Shown piece by piece: positions 47,703 through 56,918 of a stretch of 64,000 bases of DNA. Where the stretch lies: positions 7,289,356-7,353,355 of the forward strand of contig NZ_CP079946.1 in assembly GCF_019968905.1 (NCBI RefSeq), read 5' to 3'. The DNA comes from Corallococcus sp. EGB. Lineage in GTDB: Bacteria; Myxococcota; Myxococcia; Myxococcales; Myxococcaceae. The position numbers and the translations under genes were made by a program. Each line of letters opens with the position of its first letter. Positions within the stretch are counted from its first letter, which is position 1. A model generated the notes under the pieces. That model saw nothing but the letters and a program-made list of their open reading frames with translations, searched no databases and was not told where the DNA came from.

Positions 47703-48723
47703 TGGGCTTCCTCGGCTTCTTCTTCTGCTGGAAACGCCAGAGCTGGAGATTCTTCTCGTTCTGCTTCATCGCATCCAGCAGGCGCTCCGCTTCCTGCCGG
47801 TCGACGTCACCCGGCGAACTTCCGCCGTCGCGCGGGTTGGCCTCTGTCTCCTGCTCGGCATCGCTGCCACCGTCCGTGCCGCCATCGCGCGAGTCACCGT
47901 CGCCCTCGCCCTGGCCCCCGTCCGCGCCGCCATCCGCGCCGCCGTCACCGGGCCCCGCATCCCCGCCACCATCCGTGCCGCCATCCATGCCACCGTCACC
48001 GGGGCCCGCATCCCCGCCGCCGCCATCCGCGCCGCCGTCGGCACCACCGTCCTGCGCGCCGCCGTCCTGGCCGCCGTCCGCGCCACCGTCCTGGCCTGCG
48101 TCGGCGCCGCCATCCGCGCCGCCGTCCTGGCCGCCGTCCTGAGGCGTGCCGCCATCACCCTTCCGGCCGCCGTCCTCGCCCGCATCCGGACGTCCGCCGT
48201 CGTTGCCGCCGTCCTGGCCTCCGTCGGTGCCACCATCCGGGCCGTTCTGGGGCGGCGGCAGGTTGCGCAGCACCACCTCGTAGTTGTGCCGGGCCTGCGG
48301 ATCCGTGGGGTCCAGCGTGAGCGCCTTGCGGTAGGACTTGAGCGCCTCCGAGCGGTCGCCCGCCGTGGCCGCGAGGTTGCCCAGGTTGTACCAGCTCTTC
48401 TGCGCCAGGTCGGGCTGACGCGAGGACTCCGCCACCTGCTTGAAGGCCTCGCGCGCCTCCGCCGTGCGGCCCAGCTTCGCGAGCGCGTCCGCGCGGTTGA
48501 ACTCCACCGCCGGATCATTGGGCCGCTCCTTCTTCGCGGCCTCGAAGTCCTTGAGCGCGTCCTCATAGCGCCCGGCCGCGTAGGCCTCGCGCCCGCGCTG
48601 CACCAGCGGGTGGTCCTTCTCCAGCGGCCCCACCGCCCACGCGGGCGCAGGCAGCGCCAGCAATCCCGCCAGGCCCACCGCCATCGCTCGCGCCGCGCGC
48701 CGCCGCACCGGTTGCGTGCTCAT
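47686..48723 (-). CDS. TPR protein with Asp-Gly-Gly repeat (BatC-like)
   Basis: A 345-residue exported protein: signal peptide or anchor to about residue 30, three TPR units (about 35-155: REAYAAGRYEDALKDFEAAK, then AVEFNRADALAKLGRTAEA, then SWYNLGNLAATAGDRSEALK), a 126-residue low-complexity block of DGG/ADGG/QDGG (162-287), and a conserved-looking basic end (RLLDAMKQNEKNLQLW). The TPR plus tail match BatC; the Gly/Asp block is unusual. It overlaps batB and batD at both ends. The acidic block may bind cations, or simply act as a spacer. Confidence 0.8.
   Translation of the reverse strand: MSTQPVRRRAARAMAVGLAGLLALPAPAWAVGPLEKDHPLVQRGREAYAAGRYEDALKDFEAAKKERPNDPAVEFNRADALAKLGRTAEAREAFKQVAESSRQPDLAQKSWYNLGNLAATAGDRSEALKSYRKALTLDPTDPQARHNYEVVLRNLPPPQNGPDGGTDGGQDGGNDGGRPDAGEDGGRKGDGGTPQDGGQDGGADGGADAGQDGGADGGQDGGAQDGGADGGADGGGGDAGPGDGGMDGGTDGGGDAGPGDGGADGGADGGQGEGDGDSRDGGTDGGSDAEQETEANPRDGGSSPGDVDRQEAERLLDAMKQNEKNLQLWRFQQKKKPRKPNEKDW
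47863..48240 (-). repeat. Degenerate GGC/GCC triplet repeat encoding Asp-Gly-Gly
   Basis: About 378 bases built from variants of a nine-base unit that on the plus strand reads GCCGCCGTC or GCCACCATC, with three-base phasing kept throughout. On the minus strand it encodes the Asp-Gly-Gly tract of the TPR gene. The repeats preserve the reading frame, so length change would be in whole codons. Confidence 0.8.
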
Positions 48724-49778
48724 GCGGCCCTCCGGCGCGAAGGGATGAGCGCCATGCCCAGCACCAGCAACACCAGGCCGGGAATGGCGAACCACTGGAA
48801 GCGCTCGTCGTAGCGGACGGTCACGCGGCTCTCCAGCTCGCTCTTCTGCATCTGGTCGATGCGCTCCACCACCTGCCCCATGGCCACGCCGTTGGGCTGG
48901 TAGAAGAAGGCGCCGCCCGTGGCGTCCGCGATGGCCGTGAGGCCCGCGCGGTCCAGGCGCGTGATGACCGTGTCGCCGTTGGAGTCCTTCTTGTAGTCCA
49001 CGAACTCGCCGCGCCGGTCGTAGACGGGGATGGGCTCTCCGGAGTCCGAGCCCACGCCCACCGCGAGCACCTGCACGTGCGCATCCTTGAGGGCCTCCGT
49101 GGCCTCGCGCACCTCGCCCGTGAGGTCCTCCCCGTCCGACAGCAGCACCACCACGCGGTCCTTGGAGCCCCGGTCCGCGTTGTCCAGCACCTGCTTGGCC
49201 AGCCGCAGCGCCGCGCCCACGTTCGTTCCGCCCTGGGGCATCACGTCCGGATCCACCGCGCGCAGGAACAGCTTCACCGCCGAGTAGTCCGACGTGAGCG
49301 GCGACTGCACGAACGCGTCCCCCGCGAACACCACCAGGCCCGCGCGGTCGCCCTTCAGCTCATCCAGCAGCGTGTTGAGCTCCAGCCGCGCGCGGTCCAG
49401 CCGGCTGGGCTGCACGTCCCGGGCGAGCATGGACTTGGACGCATCCAGCGCCACCACCACGTCGATGCCCCGGCGCTTCGTCAGCTCGCTCTTCGTGCCG
49501 CACTGGGGCTGCGCGAGCGCGAGCCCGAACAGCATCAGTCCCAGGCCATACAGGCTGCCCTGCACCGCCGGCCGCCACACGGACACGCCGGGCGCAAGCG
49601 TCGCCACGTGGCGCTCCGCGATGAGCGCCGACAGCCGCGTCCTGCGGCCCAGCGCCTTCATCAGCGCGAGCAGCCCCAACAGCAGGCCCACCAGGAACAG
49701 CGCCAGGAACACCGGCTGCGCCAGGCCGACCTGATAGCCCAGGAGCGTGAAGCGCCAGGCCTCCAGCGTGGGCATCAT
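48720..49778 (-). CDS. batB: Von Willebrand factor A membrane protein BatB
   Basis: A 352-residue inner-membrane protein: two helices near the N-terminus (about 12-40 and 68-85), a VWA domain from residue 100 with MIDAS motif DASKSM, threonine in GGTNVG and aspartate in LLSDGED, and a membrane helix at the end (about 325-345). Metal-dependent adhesion in the MIDAS site is intact. It pairs with batA just upstream (ATGA overlap of four bases). ATG 49778 and 49775 are both possible. Confidence 0.88.
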   Translation of the reverse strand: MMPTLEAWRFTLLGYQVGLAQPVFLALFLVGLLLGLLALMKALGRRTRLSALIAERHVATLAPGVSVWRPAVQGSLYGLGLMLFGLALAQPQCGTKSELTKRRGIDVVVALDASKSMLARDVQPSRLDRARLELNTLLDELKGDRAGLVVFAGDAFVQSPLTSDYSAVKLFLRAVDPDVMPQGGTNVGAALRLAKQVLDNADRGSKDRVVVLLSDGEDLTGEVREATEALKDAHVQVLAVGVGSDSGEPIPVYDRRGEFVDYKKDSNGDTVITRLDRAGLTAIADATGGAFFYQPNGVAMGQVVERIDQMQKSELESRVTVRYDERFQWFAIPGLVLLVLGMALIPSRRRAA

Positions 49779-50788
49779 GGGAACACCCGCAGGAAGGTGG
49801 CGCGCAGCAGCAGCTCCAGCGCGGCGAGCCCGAAGGCCACCAGCAGGAACGGGTGGAAGTTCTCCTTGTACGTGGCGCTGGCGCCGCCCTCCATCAGCTT
49901 CGAGCGCTCCAGCGAGTCCAGCACCTTCTGGAGGCCCTGCTTGAGGCCCTCGGGGTCGGTGGCGCGGTAGTACTCGCCGCCGGTGCGGTCCGAGATGTCC
50001 TGCATCAGCTCCGGGTTGATGGGGATCTCCGTCTCGCGCCACACGGTGTTGCCGAACAGGTCCGTGCCCTGCGGGAAGGGCACCTTGCCGCCCTTGCCCA
50101 CGAGGATGGTGTAGATGGGGATGTGGAGCGACGCGGCCATGTTCGCCGCGTCCAGCGGGGAGATCTTCCCGGCGTTGTTGTCGCCGTCGGTGATCAGCAC
50201 CACCACGCGGCTCTTCGCGTCCGAGTCGCGCAGGCGGTTGAGCGACGTGGCGATGGCGTCTCCAATGGCCGTGCCGTCCTCCAGCACGCGGGTGCGCAGC
50301 TGCTTGAGCACTTCCTTCAACACGCCGTAGTCCAGCGTCAGCGGGGCCTGCGTGTACGCGGCGCCGGAGAACACCACCAGGCCCAGGCGGTCGTTCACGC
50401 GGCTGGAGATGAAGTCGGTCAGCACCTCCTTGGCCACGTTGAGGCGGTTCTGCGGACGGAAGTCACCGGCCTCCATGGACGTGGACAGGTCCAACGCCAC
50501 CACGATGTCGATGCCCTCCACCGACAAATCCCGCACGCGCGAGTCGCGCGACTGGGGCCGGGCGATGGCCACCACCGCCGCCACCAGCGCCGCGACGCGC
50601 AGGATGGGCAGCAGCGGCAGGAGGTATGCGCGCAAGCCCCGGCCGCCCTTCGCGAAGACGTGCGCGGCGGAGAAGCGCAGCGTGGCGCGGCGCTTGCGCT
50701 CCCAGAACGCGAGCGCCAGCAGCAGCGGCGCCAGGAGCAGGGCCCAGAGCGCCTCCGGGTTATTGAACGCGAGGTCCGGGGGCAGCAT
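49775..50788 (-). CDS. batA: Von Willebrand factor A membrane protein BatA
   Basis: A 337-residue protein of the same layout as BatB: helices at about residues 12-28 and 52-72, VWA domain with MIDAS motif DLSTSM, threonine in DGTAIGD and aspartate in LITDGDNNAG, and a C-terminal helix (FHPFLLVAFGLAALELLL). The two VWA proteins probably form a complex facing the periplasm. The gene overlaps the previous open frame by 29 bases. Confidence 0.9.
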   Translation of the reverse strand: MLPPDLAFNNPEALWALLLAPLLLALAFWERKRRATLRFSAAHVFAKGGRGLRAYLLPLLPILRVAALVAAVVAIARPQSRDSRVRDLSVEGIDIVVALDLSTSMEAGDFRPQNRLNVAKEVLTDFISSRVNDRLGLVVFSGAAYTQAPLTLDYGVLKEVLKQLRTRVLEDGTAIGDAIATSLNRLRDSDAKSRVVVLITDGDNNAGKISPLDAANMAASLHIPIYTILVGKGGKVPFPQGTDLFGNTVWRETEIPINPELMQDISDRTGGEYYRATDPEGLKQGLQKVLDSLERSKLMEGGASATYKENFHPFLLVAFGLAALELLLRATFLRVFP

Positions 50789-51758
50789 CGGGCTTGGGGG
50801 GAGCGGGAGGGACGTACGTCTTCGCGAGCAGGTCGTAGCCGAAGGCCAGCGCCTGCTTGCAGGACTCGGGGGAGGCGTCGGCGCGGGCGTACTTCACCAT
50901 GTCCGACTCGGAGACGAAGCGCATCAGCGCGTCCTCCGGCAGCCCTGGCGTGTGCAGCTTGCGCAGGGACGCCATCAGCTCGGACGACGTGCACTCCAGG
51001 GCCTCGAAGCCGTAGCGCTCGCCCAGGTAGCCACGCACGATTTCAGAGAGGCGGAAGTAGAAGTCCTTCACGTGGCCGCGAGCGGGCAGGTCCTCGCGCT
51101 GGAGCGCGTCCAGGGACTGGCGCACGCGCACGTCCAGCGGCAGCAGCGGGACGACCTTCTCGCGCTTCGGCCGGTTCAGCCACCAGCGCACCAGCGCCCA
51201 GACGGCCGCGCCCACCGCCAGCGCCACCGCCAGCGCGTAGAGCAGCGTCCAGGAACGGATGGGCACTTCCTGCGGGGGCTGGTAGTCGAACAGCTCCGCG
51301 CCCTGGCCCTGCGCGTCCGGCGGCAGCGTGGAGGCCACCTCCACCGTCCGGCCCTTGAGCACGAACCGGCGCGGCCCCTCCGGCGTCGCCACGTCGAAGG
51401 TGAGGTCCGGCAGCTGCACGCTGCCCAGTTCGAACGCGGAGAAGCGCAGGCCGAACGTCGTGGTCGCGTCGTTGGCGTTGTCCTGGCGCTGGCGCGTCTG
51501 CTGGAGCAGCTCCACCGGGCCCTCGCCGGTGGGCGCCACCAGCTCATAGCGCTGGCCCTTCGGGTGCGTGAGCGTCACCTGGTAGGTGAAGGGCTCGCCG
51601 ATGTGCACCTCTTCCGGCTCCACCCGCGCGGACGCGCCCGTGGGCTCCACCGTCTGCGGGGCCACGGGAGCCCTGGGCGCGGCGGGGGCCTGGGCCAGGG
51701 CCCGGGCCGCCGGCGCGCTGACGAAGAGGACGGCCGCGAGGGCGAGCGCGCGTCTCAT
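50760..51758 (-). CDS. Exported single-pass protein of the Bat operon
   Basis: A 332-residue protein: signal peptide (MRRALALAAVLFVSAPAARA), a beta-rich outside domain of about 130 residues resembling the BatD-type repeats (HIGEPFTYQVTLTHPKGQRY), a membrane helix at about 180-200 (LLYALAVALAVGAAVWALV), and a cytoplasmic domain with FYFRLSEIVRGYLGERYGFEALECTSSE, like the DUF4381-type proteins of MoxR operons. Position between DUF58 and batA is standard. Overlaps the DUF58 gene by four bases. Confidence 0.8.
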   Translation of the reverse strand: MRRALALAAVLFVSAPAARALAQAPAAPRAPVAPQTVEPTGASARVEPEEVHIGEPFTYQVTLTHPKGQRYELVAPTGEGPVELLQQTRQRQDNANDATTTFGLRFSAFELGSVQLPDLTFDVATPEGPRRFVLKGRTVEVASTLPPDAQGQGAELFDYQPPQEVPIRSWTLLYALAVALAVGAAVWALVRWWLNRPKREKVVPLLPLDVRVRQSLDALQREDLPARGHVKDFYFRLSEIVRGYLGERYGFEALECTSSELMASLRKLHTPGLPEDALMRFVSESDMVKYARADASPESCKQALAFGYDLLAKTYVPPAPPKPDAAPGPRVQ

Positions 51759-52636
51759 GCCGCCATCCTCCGGGCCCGCGCGCGGAAGAAGTTCGCCAGC
51801 GCCTTGCCGTGGTCGTCGCCCGCGCGCAGCTCCACGTGGTCCAGCTCCAGCTTCTTGAACAGCTTGCGGCGCTCGTCGCGCTGGGCCTGCATGGCGCGCA
51901 TGAACCGCCCGCGCACTGCGGTGGAGCTGGTGTCCACCACGAAGCGCTCGCCCGTCTCCGGGTCCTCCATCTCCACCAGGCCATGGCTGGGGAAGCGGTG
52001 CTCCAGCGGATCCTCGATGACCACCGGCACCAGGTCGTGGCGGCGGCCCACCAGGCGCAGCGGCTTCTCGTAGCCCGTGGCCATGAAGTCCGACACCAGG
52101 AACGTCACGGCCTTCCGCTTGGACACCTGCGTCAGGTACGTGAGCCCCGCGGACAGGTCCGTGCCGTGGCCCTTCGGCTTGAAGGTGAGGATGTCGCTCA
52201 CCAGCCTGAGCACGTGCATGCGGCCCTTGCGCGGCGGGACGACCTTCTCCACCCGGTCCGAGAAGAGGATGAGCCCCACGCGGTCGTTGTTCGCGATGGC
52301 GCTGAACGCGATCTGCGCGGCCACCTCCGCGGCGACCTCCGCCTTGGTGCGGTCCTTGGAGCCGAACTCGTTGGAGGCGGACACGTCCACCAGGAGCATC
52401 ACCGTGAGCTCGCGCTCCTCGGTGAAGACCTTGATGAAGGCCTCGTTCATGCGCGCGGTGACGTTCCAGTCGATGAAGCGGATCTCGTCGCCGGGCTGGT
52501 ACTGGCGCACCTCGGAGAAGGCCATGCCGCGGCCCTTGAACACCGAGTGGTACTGGCCCGCCAGCATGTCGGAGACCACCTTGCGGGTGCGGATCTCCAG
52601 CTTGCGGATGCGGCGGATGAGGTCCTTGGGCAGCAC
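51755..52636 (-). CDS. DUF58 (VWA-like) protein
   Basis: A 293-residue cytoplasmic protein of the DUF58 family: LEIRTRKVVSDMLAGQYHSVFKGRG at the N-terminus, the family core GDEIRFIDWNVTARM, and a VWA-like region with VDVSASNEFG. The family always accompanies MoxR ATPases and is thought to be their client or adaptor. It lies 24 bases downstream of moxR. Complete length. Confidence 0.93.
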   Translation of the reverse strand: MLPKDLIRRIRKLEIRTRKVVSDMLAGQYHSVFKGRGMAFSEVRQYQPGDEIRFIDWNVTARMNEAFIKVFTEERELTVMLLVDVSASNEFGSKDRTKAEVAAEVAAQIAFSAIANNDRVGLILFSDRVEKVVPPRKGRMHVLRLVSDILTFKPKGHGTDLSAGLTYLTQVSKRKAVTFLVSDFMATGYEKPLRLVGRRHDLVPVVIEDPLEHRFPSHGLVEMEDPETGERFVVDTSSTAVRGRFMRAMQAQRDERRKLFKKLELDHVELRAGDDHGKALANFFRARARRMAA

Positions 52637-52660
52637 GGGCGCGCTCTTACCGGAGGCCTT

Positions 52661-53650
52661 TCAGGGGACTTCCACGCGGTCGAAGACGCGCTGGATGATC
52701 TTCTCCTGGGTGAGCTCCTCGGCCTCCGCCTCGTAGGTCATCGCGATGCGGTGGCGGAGCACGTCGAAGGCAATGGCCTTCACGTCCTCCGGGGTGACGA
52801 AGCCCCGGTGGCGAAGGAACGCGTGCGCGCGGGCCGCCTGCGCGAGCGCGATGGTGGCGCGCGGCGACGCGCCGAACTGGATGTAGTCCGCCAGGTCCTT
52901 GAGGCCGTAGCGCGCGGGCTCGCGCGTGGCGAACACCACGTTGAGGATGTAGTCCTTGACCTTCTCGTCCATGTAGATGGCGTGGACGAGCTCGCGCGCG
53001 CGGACCAGGTGCTCCAGCGCGATGACCCGCTGGGCCTTGGGCGACGAGCCCCCGGCCATGCGGTCCATGATGACCTTCTCTTCATCACGGGTCGGGTAGC
53101 CCACCTTCACCTTGAGCATGAAGCGGTCCACCTGGGCTTCGGGGAGGGGGTAGGTGCCCTCCTGCTCGATGGGGTTCTGGGTGGCCAGCACGAGGAAGGG
53201 AGACGGCAGGCCGAAGGTCTGGTCGCCGATGGTGACCTGGCGCTCGGCCATGGCCTCCAGGAGGGCGGACTGGACCTTGGCGGGGGCGCGGTTGATTTCG
53301 TCCGCGAGGACGATGTTCGCGAAGATGGGCCCCTTGCGGACGGTGAACGCGGCCGTCTGCTGGTTGTAGATCATCGTGCCGACGAGGTCGGCCGGCAGCA
53401 GGTCGGGCGTGAACTGCACGCGCATGAAGGTGGCGCTGAGCGAGTCCGCCACGGTGCGCACGGTGAGCGTCTTGGCGAGTCCGGGCACGCCCTCCAGGAG
53501 GACGTGGCCGTTGCACAAGAGGCCGATGAGGATGCGTTCGAGCATGTACCGCTGCCCGACGATGACCTTGCCGGTCTCCTGGTTGAGGACCTCGACGAAG
53601 CTGCTTTCCTGCTGCACGCGTTCGGTGAGCGCGCGAATGTCGGTGTTCAT
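52661..53650 (-). CDS. MoxR family AAA+ ATPase
   Basis: A 329-residue ATPase of the RavA/MoxR group, leading the operon. Walker A GVPGLAKT (Lys60), Walker B IVLADEINRAP, sensor LATQNPIEQEGTYPLPEAQ and arginine finger region PEAQVDRF are present. MoxR proteins are chaperone-like and act on the VWA proteins encoded downstream, helping their maturation or metal loading. ATG 53650 with AGGGGAC upstream. A 115-base divergent region separates it from the hydrolase gene. Confidence 0.95.
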   Translation of the reverse strand: MNTDIRALTERVQQESSFVEVLNQETGKVIVGQRYMLERILIGLLCNGHVLLEGVPGLAKTLTVRTVADSLSATFMRVQFTPDLLPADLVGTMIYNQQTAAFTVRKGPIFANIVLADEINRAPAKVQSALLEAMAERQVTIGDQTFGLPSPFLVLATQNPIEQEGTYPLPEAQVDRFMLKVKVGYPTRDEEKVIMDRMAGGSSPKAQRVIALEHLVRARELVHAIYMDEKVKDYILNVVFATREPARYGLKDLADYIQFGASPRATIALAQAARAHAFLRHRGFVTPEDVKAIAFDVLRHRIAMTYEAEAEELTQEKIIQRVFDRVEVP

Positions 53651-53765
53651 GTCCCCTCTGTCGGCCTGGGCGGCGGGCAGCCTAGGGTTCCCGGGCGTCC
53701 GGCTCAACACCGCTGTGGCCCGGACATTCCGTCAAGCCGCCCCCTGCCGTAAAGGGTCACCCCCC

Positions 53766-54746
53766 ATGTCCCGCCCGCCCCCGCCCCGCCGCTCTGCCCT
53801 CCCCCCTCGCTGGGACGCCGCCGGCCGCCCCGGCGCCCCGGGAGCCCCCCCGCCCGTGGGCCCGGTGGAGACGGGGCTCCTGGCCCAGCTGGCCCCGGCC
53901 GTGGTGCCCCAGGTGCACTGGCTGCCCGGAGGTGGCGCGGCGCGGATCCTCGAGGGGGGGCCCGCCGAGGGTGCTGCCTCCACGGTCGTCTTCCTGCATG
54001 GACGTGGGCACTCCGCGACCCACTGGTTCGCGTACCTGACGGCGCTGGCGCGGCACCACCGGGTGCTGGCCCTGGACCTGCCTGGCTTCGGACAATCCAC
54101 GCCCGCCGACGTGCGGGTGCGGTCCGCGGAGGACGCGGTGCGCTTCTTCACGGCGCCGGTGGAGGAGGCGCTGGGGATGCTCGCGCCCGGGCCTGTGTCC
54201 GTGGTCGGCCACTCGCTGGGCGGACTGGTGGCGCTGGAGCTCGCGTTGCGCGGCGCGGTGCCGGTGGAGCGGCTGGTGCTGGTGGACGCGATGGGGCTGG
54301 GGCCGGAGATGCCGCGCGCCTCGCGCCTGTTCTTCCGAGCGGGGCCGGAGCGGCTGGCGCGCAACCTGGGCCCCTGGGCGATGGCCCGGATGCTGCCGCC
54401 ACCGCCGACGCCCCTGGGAGAGAAGCTGGGCGCGCTGGGGTACGAGCTCTTGAGCGTGCCCGGAGGCAGGCCGGAGGCCGCGCAGGCCTTCAACGCGCTG
54501 GTGCCGCTGACGGGGCCGGTGTTCCACCGCCGCGAACGGCTGGGCGAGGTGAAGGTGCCCGTGCTGCTCGTCTGGGGCGAGCGCGACGAGACGCTGCCCG
54601 TCACCCTGGCGGGCGAGGCCGCGCGCGGGTTTCCCCAGGCCCGGGTGCTGCGCGTGGCTTGCGGACACAGTCCGCAGTTGGAGCATCCCGAGCGCGTGCT
54701 CCCCGAGCTGAAGGCCTTCCTGGACGCGGAGCGCTCCGACCCGTGA
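53766..54746 (+). CDS. Alpha/beta hydrolase
   Basis: A 326-residue hydrolase. After a Pro/Arg-rich 45-residue N-terminal part, VVFLHGRGHSATHW forms the oxyanion turn, VVGHSLGGLVALE holds the nucleophile serine, Asp lies in WGERDETLP and His in ACGHSPQLEHPE. It resembles the haloalkane dehalogenase / epoxide hydrolase / BioH branch; substrate unknown. No signal peptide. It stands alone, 49 bases before the DUF2157 cassette. Confidence 0.85.
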   Translation: MSRPPPPRRSALPPRWDAAGRPGAPGAPPPVGPVETGLLAQLAPAVVPQVHWLPGGGAARILEGGPAEGAASTVVFLHGRGHSATHWFAYLTALARHHRVLALDLPGFGQSTPADVRVRSAEDAVRFFTAPVEEALGMLAPGPVSVVGHSLGGLVALELALRGAVPVERLVLVDAMGLGPEMPRASRLFFRAGPERLARNLGPWAMARMLPPPPTPLGEKLGALGYELLSVPGGRPEAAQAFNALVPLTGPVFHRRERLGEVKVPVLLVWGERDETLPVTLAGEAARGFPQARVLRVACGHSPQLEHPERVLPELKAFLDAERSDP

Positions 54747-54795
54747 GGCGGCGCGGCGTCCCCGCCGTGATGCGAACCGGGTACAGTGCTCCGCC

Positions 54796-55806
54796 GTGCC
54801 GAAAGACTTCCTCGACCTGGAGGCGACGCCGGAGCGGTTGCACGCATTGGCGGACGCCCGAATCCTGAGCCCGGACGCGTACGGGCGCGCGCTGCAGCTG
54901 GCGGTCGCCTCGCCGACGCGGCCCGCGTGGCGTGCGTTCCTGTCCACGACCTTGATGGCGCTGGGCTCGCTGCTGGTGCTGGCGGGCGTGGTGTACTTCT
55001 TCGCCTTCAACTGGGCGCAGATGGGGCGCTTCTTCAAGCTGGGGCTCATCTGCCTGGGCATCACCGGGGCGGCGGTGGGCGCGTGGCGGCTGGGCGGCAG
55101 GCCCGCGGGCCAGTTCGCGCTGCTCGCGGCCGCGGTGCTGGTGGGCCCGCTGCTGGCCGTGTACGGGCAGGCGTACCAGACGGGCGCGGATCCGTATGAG
55201 CTGTTCATCGGCTGGTGCGTGCTCATCCTGCCGTGGGTGGCGCTGTCACGCTTCACGCCGCTGTGGATGCTCCAGCTCGTGCTGGTCAACACCGGCGTCA
55301 TCCTCTTCTGGGGCCAGCGCATGGGGCGCTCCGATTCGCAGGAGGCGCACTTGGCGCTGATGCTGGGACTCCTCAACGGGTTCGCCTGGGCCACCTACGA
55401 GCACTTCGCCAATCGGAAGGTGTCCTGGCTCCAGGGGCGCTGGATGCCCCGCGTGCTGTCGCTCATGACGCTGACGCCGCTGGTGGGCCTGGGCATCACG
55501 TTCATCGTGAGCGAGTACGACCGCTCGCTTGACGCCGGCGTGGCCCTGCCGTTGGTGCTGGTCGCGCTGGGGGCCATCTATGCACTGCACCGGCATCTGC
55601 ACGGAGAGCTGTTCCTGCTCACCGTGGGCGCGGTGAGCGTCATCGCGCTCGTCACCACGGCGGTGGGCTACTTCCTCATCCAGGTGACGCGCGTCGACGA
55701 GCTGGCCCTCTTCATCCTGCCCATCATCCTCATCGCCGAGGTGGGCCTGGCCGTGTACTGGCTGCGCCACGAGTCGCAGGCCACGGGCGTTTCGGAGGAG
55801 ACCTGA
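54796..55806 (+). CDS. DUF2157 membrane protein
   Basis: A 336-residue protein: cytoplasmic N-terminal region (about 1-45, ERLHALADARILSPDAYGRA, a short helical recognition part), then nine or so membrane helices. LSTTLMALGSLLVLAGVVYFFAFNWAQMG is the DUF2157 signature. GTG start. It leads a three-gene cassette with a DUF4401 protein and a GDYXXLXY protein, a widespread combination of unknown function in proteobacteria. Spacing to the next gene is two bases. Confidence 0.88.
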   Translation: MPKDFLDLEATPERLHALADARILSPDAYGRALQLAVASPTRPAWRAFLSTTLMALGSLLVLAGVVYFFAFNWAQMGRFFKLGLICLGITGAAVGAWRLGGRPAGQFALLAAAVLVGPLLAVYGQAYQTGADPYELFIGWCVLILPWVALSRFTPLWMLQLVLVNTGVILFWGQRMGRSDSQEAHLALMLGLLNGFAWATYEHFANRKVSWLQGRWMPRVLSLMTLTPLVGLGITFIVSEYDRSLDAGVALPLVLVALGAIYALHRHLHGELFLLTVGAVSVIALVTTAVGYFLIQVTRVDELALFILPIILIAEVGLAVYWLRHESQATGVSEET

Positions 55807-55808
55807 TC

Positions 55809-56918
55809 ATGGCCCTGCGACCGACCATTCAAGACGTGCTGACCGGCCTCAAGGCCGAAGGCCAGGTGGACGCGGAGGTGGACGCCCGTGCCCGCACCGC
55901 GCTGGAAGTCCGCCAGAAGGCGCTGGGCGCCTCCCCCTGGTTCGTGAAGGCGCTGGCGGGGGCTGGCGCGTGGCTGTCCGCCGCCTTCCTCCTCAGCTTC
56001 TTCGCGTGCACGGGGCTCTGGAATCAGGAGCTGGCGCTCACCAGCCTGGGCCTCGTGCTGGCGGTGGCGTCGGTGTTCCTGCGCCGGACCACCCAGGGGC
56101 CCTTCATGGAGCAGCTTGCCCTGGCCGTGTGCATGGCGGGCGTGGGCGCGTTCCTGGCGGGGCTGGGGCAATGGGGGGAGAGCACCGTCACCGTCGCGCT
56201 CGCGGGGATCGTGGCGTCGCTTGCCCTGCTCGCCGTGTTCCCGGACCTCATCCTCTACTTCCTGGCGACGGCCGGACTCTGCGTGTCCGTCGGCGTGCTG
56301 GAGCTGGAGCTGATCGGTGGCGCGGGCATCGACGTGTGGATGCTCGTGTGCGCCGCGGCGCTCTGCGGCCTCCTGCTCTTCGAGCCTGCGCTTCGGCACG
56401 GCCCCCTGGGCCCCCGAGTGGGTCCCATCGCCTTCGCGCTCGCGTGCGCCGTGCCCGGGTGGCTGCTGTTCCGCAGCTTCGAGGCCGCACAGCAGGGCTT
56501 CCACTACGTCTTCCGCTTCGAGAGCGGGTTCGTGCCGAGCGCATACCTCTCGATCGTGCTGGCGCTCCTCGCGGGGGTGACGGGCTGGCGGGTGCTGCGC
56601 GAGCTGGGGCTGGCGCACGACCAGCGCGTCTGGATTCCAGCGCTCTGCGCGCTCGTGCTGCTCACGGTGATGACGCTGAGCACGCCGGGCGTGCTGGTGT
56701 CCGCGCTGATGCTGACGCTCGGCTTCCACCGCCGCAGCCGCGTGATGCTGGGGCTGGCGGTGGCGTTCCTGCTGACGTTCGGCGCGTACTACTACTACGA
56801 CCTTCACATCACGCTGCTGGCCAAGGCCCTTGCCCTCACGGGCAGCGGGCTGGTGCTCCTGGCCGTGCGGCAGTTCTTCATCCGGCGGGAGCCCGCCGTG
56901 CTCACGGAGGCCCGATGA
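55809..56918 (+). CDS. DUF4401 membrane protein
   Basis: A 369-residue polytopic protein with about ten membrane helices; the first 55 residues are cytoplasmic (LTGLKAEGQVDAEVDARART). It matches the DUF4401 pattern that always follows DUF2157 genes: PWFVKALAGAGAWLSAAFLLSF and the YYYYDLHITLLAKALALTGSG end. It ends in ATGA shared with the next gene. The complex may be a membrane channel or lipid-handling unit, but nothing is proven. Confidence 0.85.
   Translation: MALRPTIQDVLTGLKAEGQVDAEVDARARTALEVRQKALGASPWFVKALAGAGAWLSAAFLLSFFACTGLWNQELALTSLGLVLAVASVFLRRTTQGPFMEQLALAVCMAGVGAFLAGLGQWGESTVTVALAGIVASLALLAVFPDLILYFLATAGLCVSVGVLELELIGGAGIDVWMLVCAAALCGLLLFEPALRHGPLGPRVGPIAFALACAVPGWLLFRSFEAAQQGFHYVFRFESGFVPSAYLSIVLALLAGVTGWRVLRELGLAHDQRVWIPALCALVLLTVMTLSTPGVLVSALMLTLGFHRRSRVMLGLAVAFLLTFGAYYYYDLHITLLAKALALTGSGLVLLAVRQFFIRREPAVLTEAR

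Noticed and set aside
47863-48240. Possible minisatellite or CRISPR array
   Set aside because: Triplet-phased codons of one gene; no spacers, and the flanking protein domains continue in frame.
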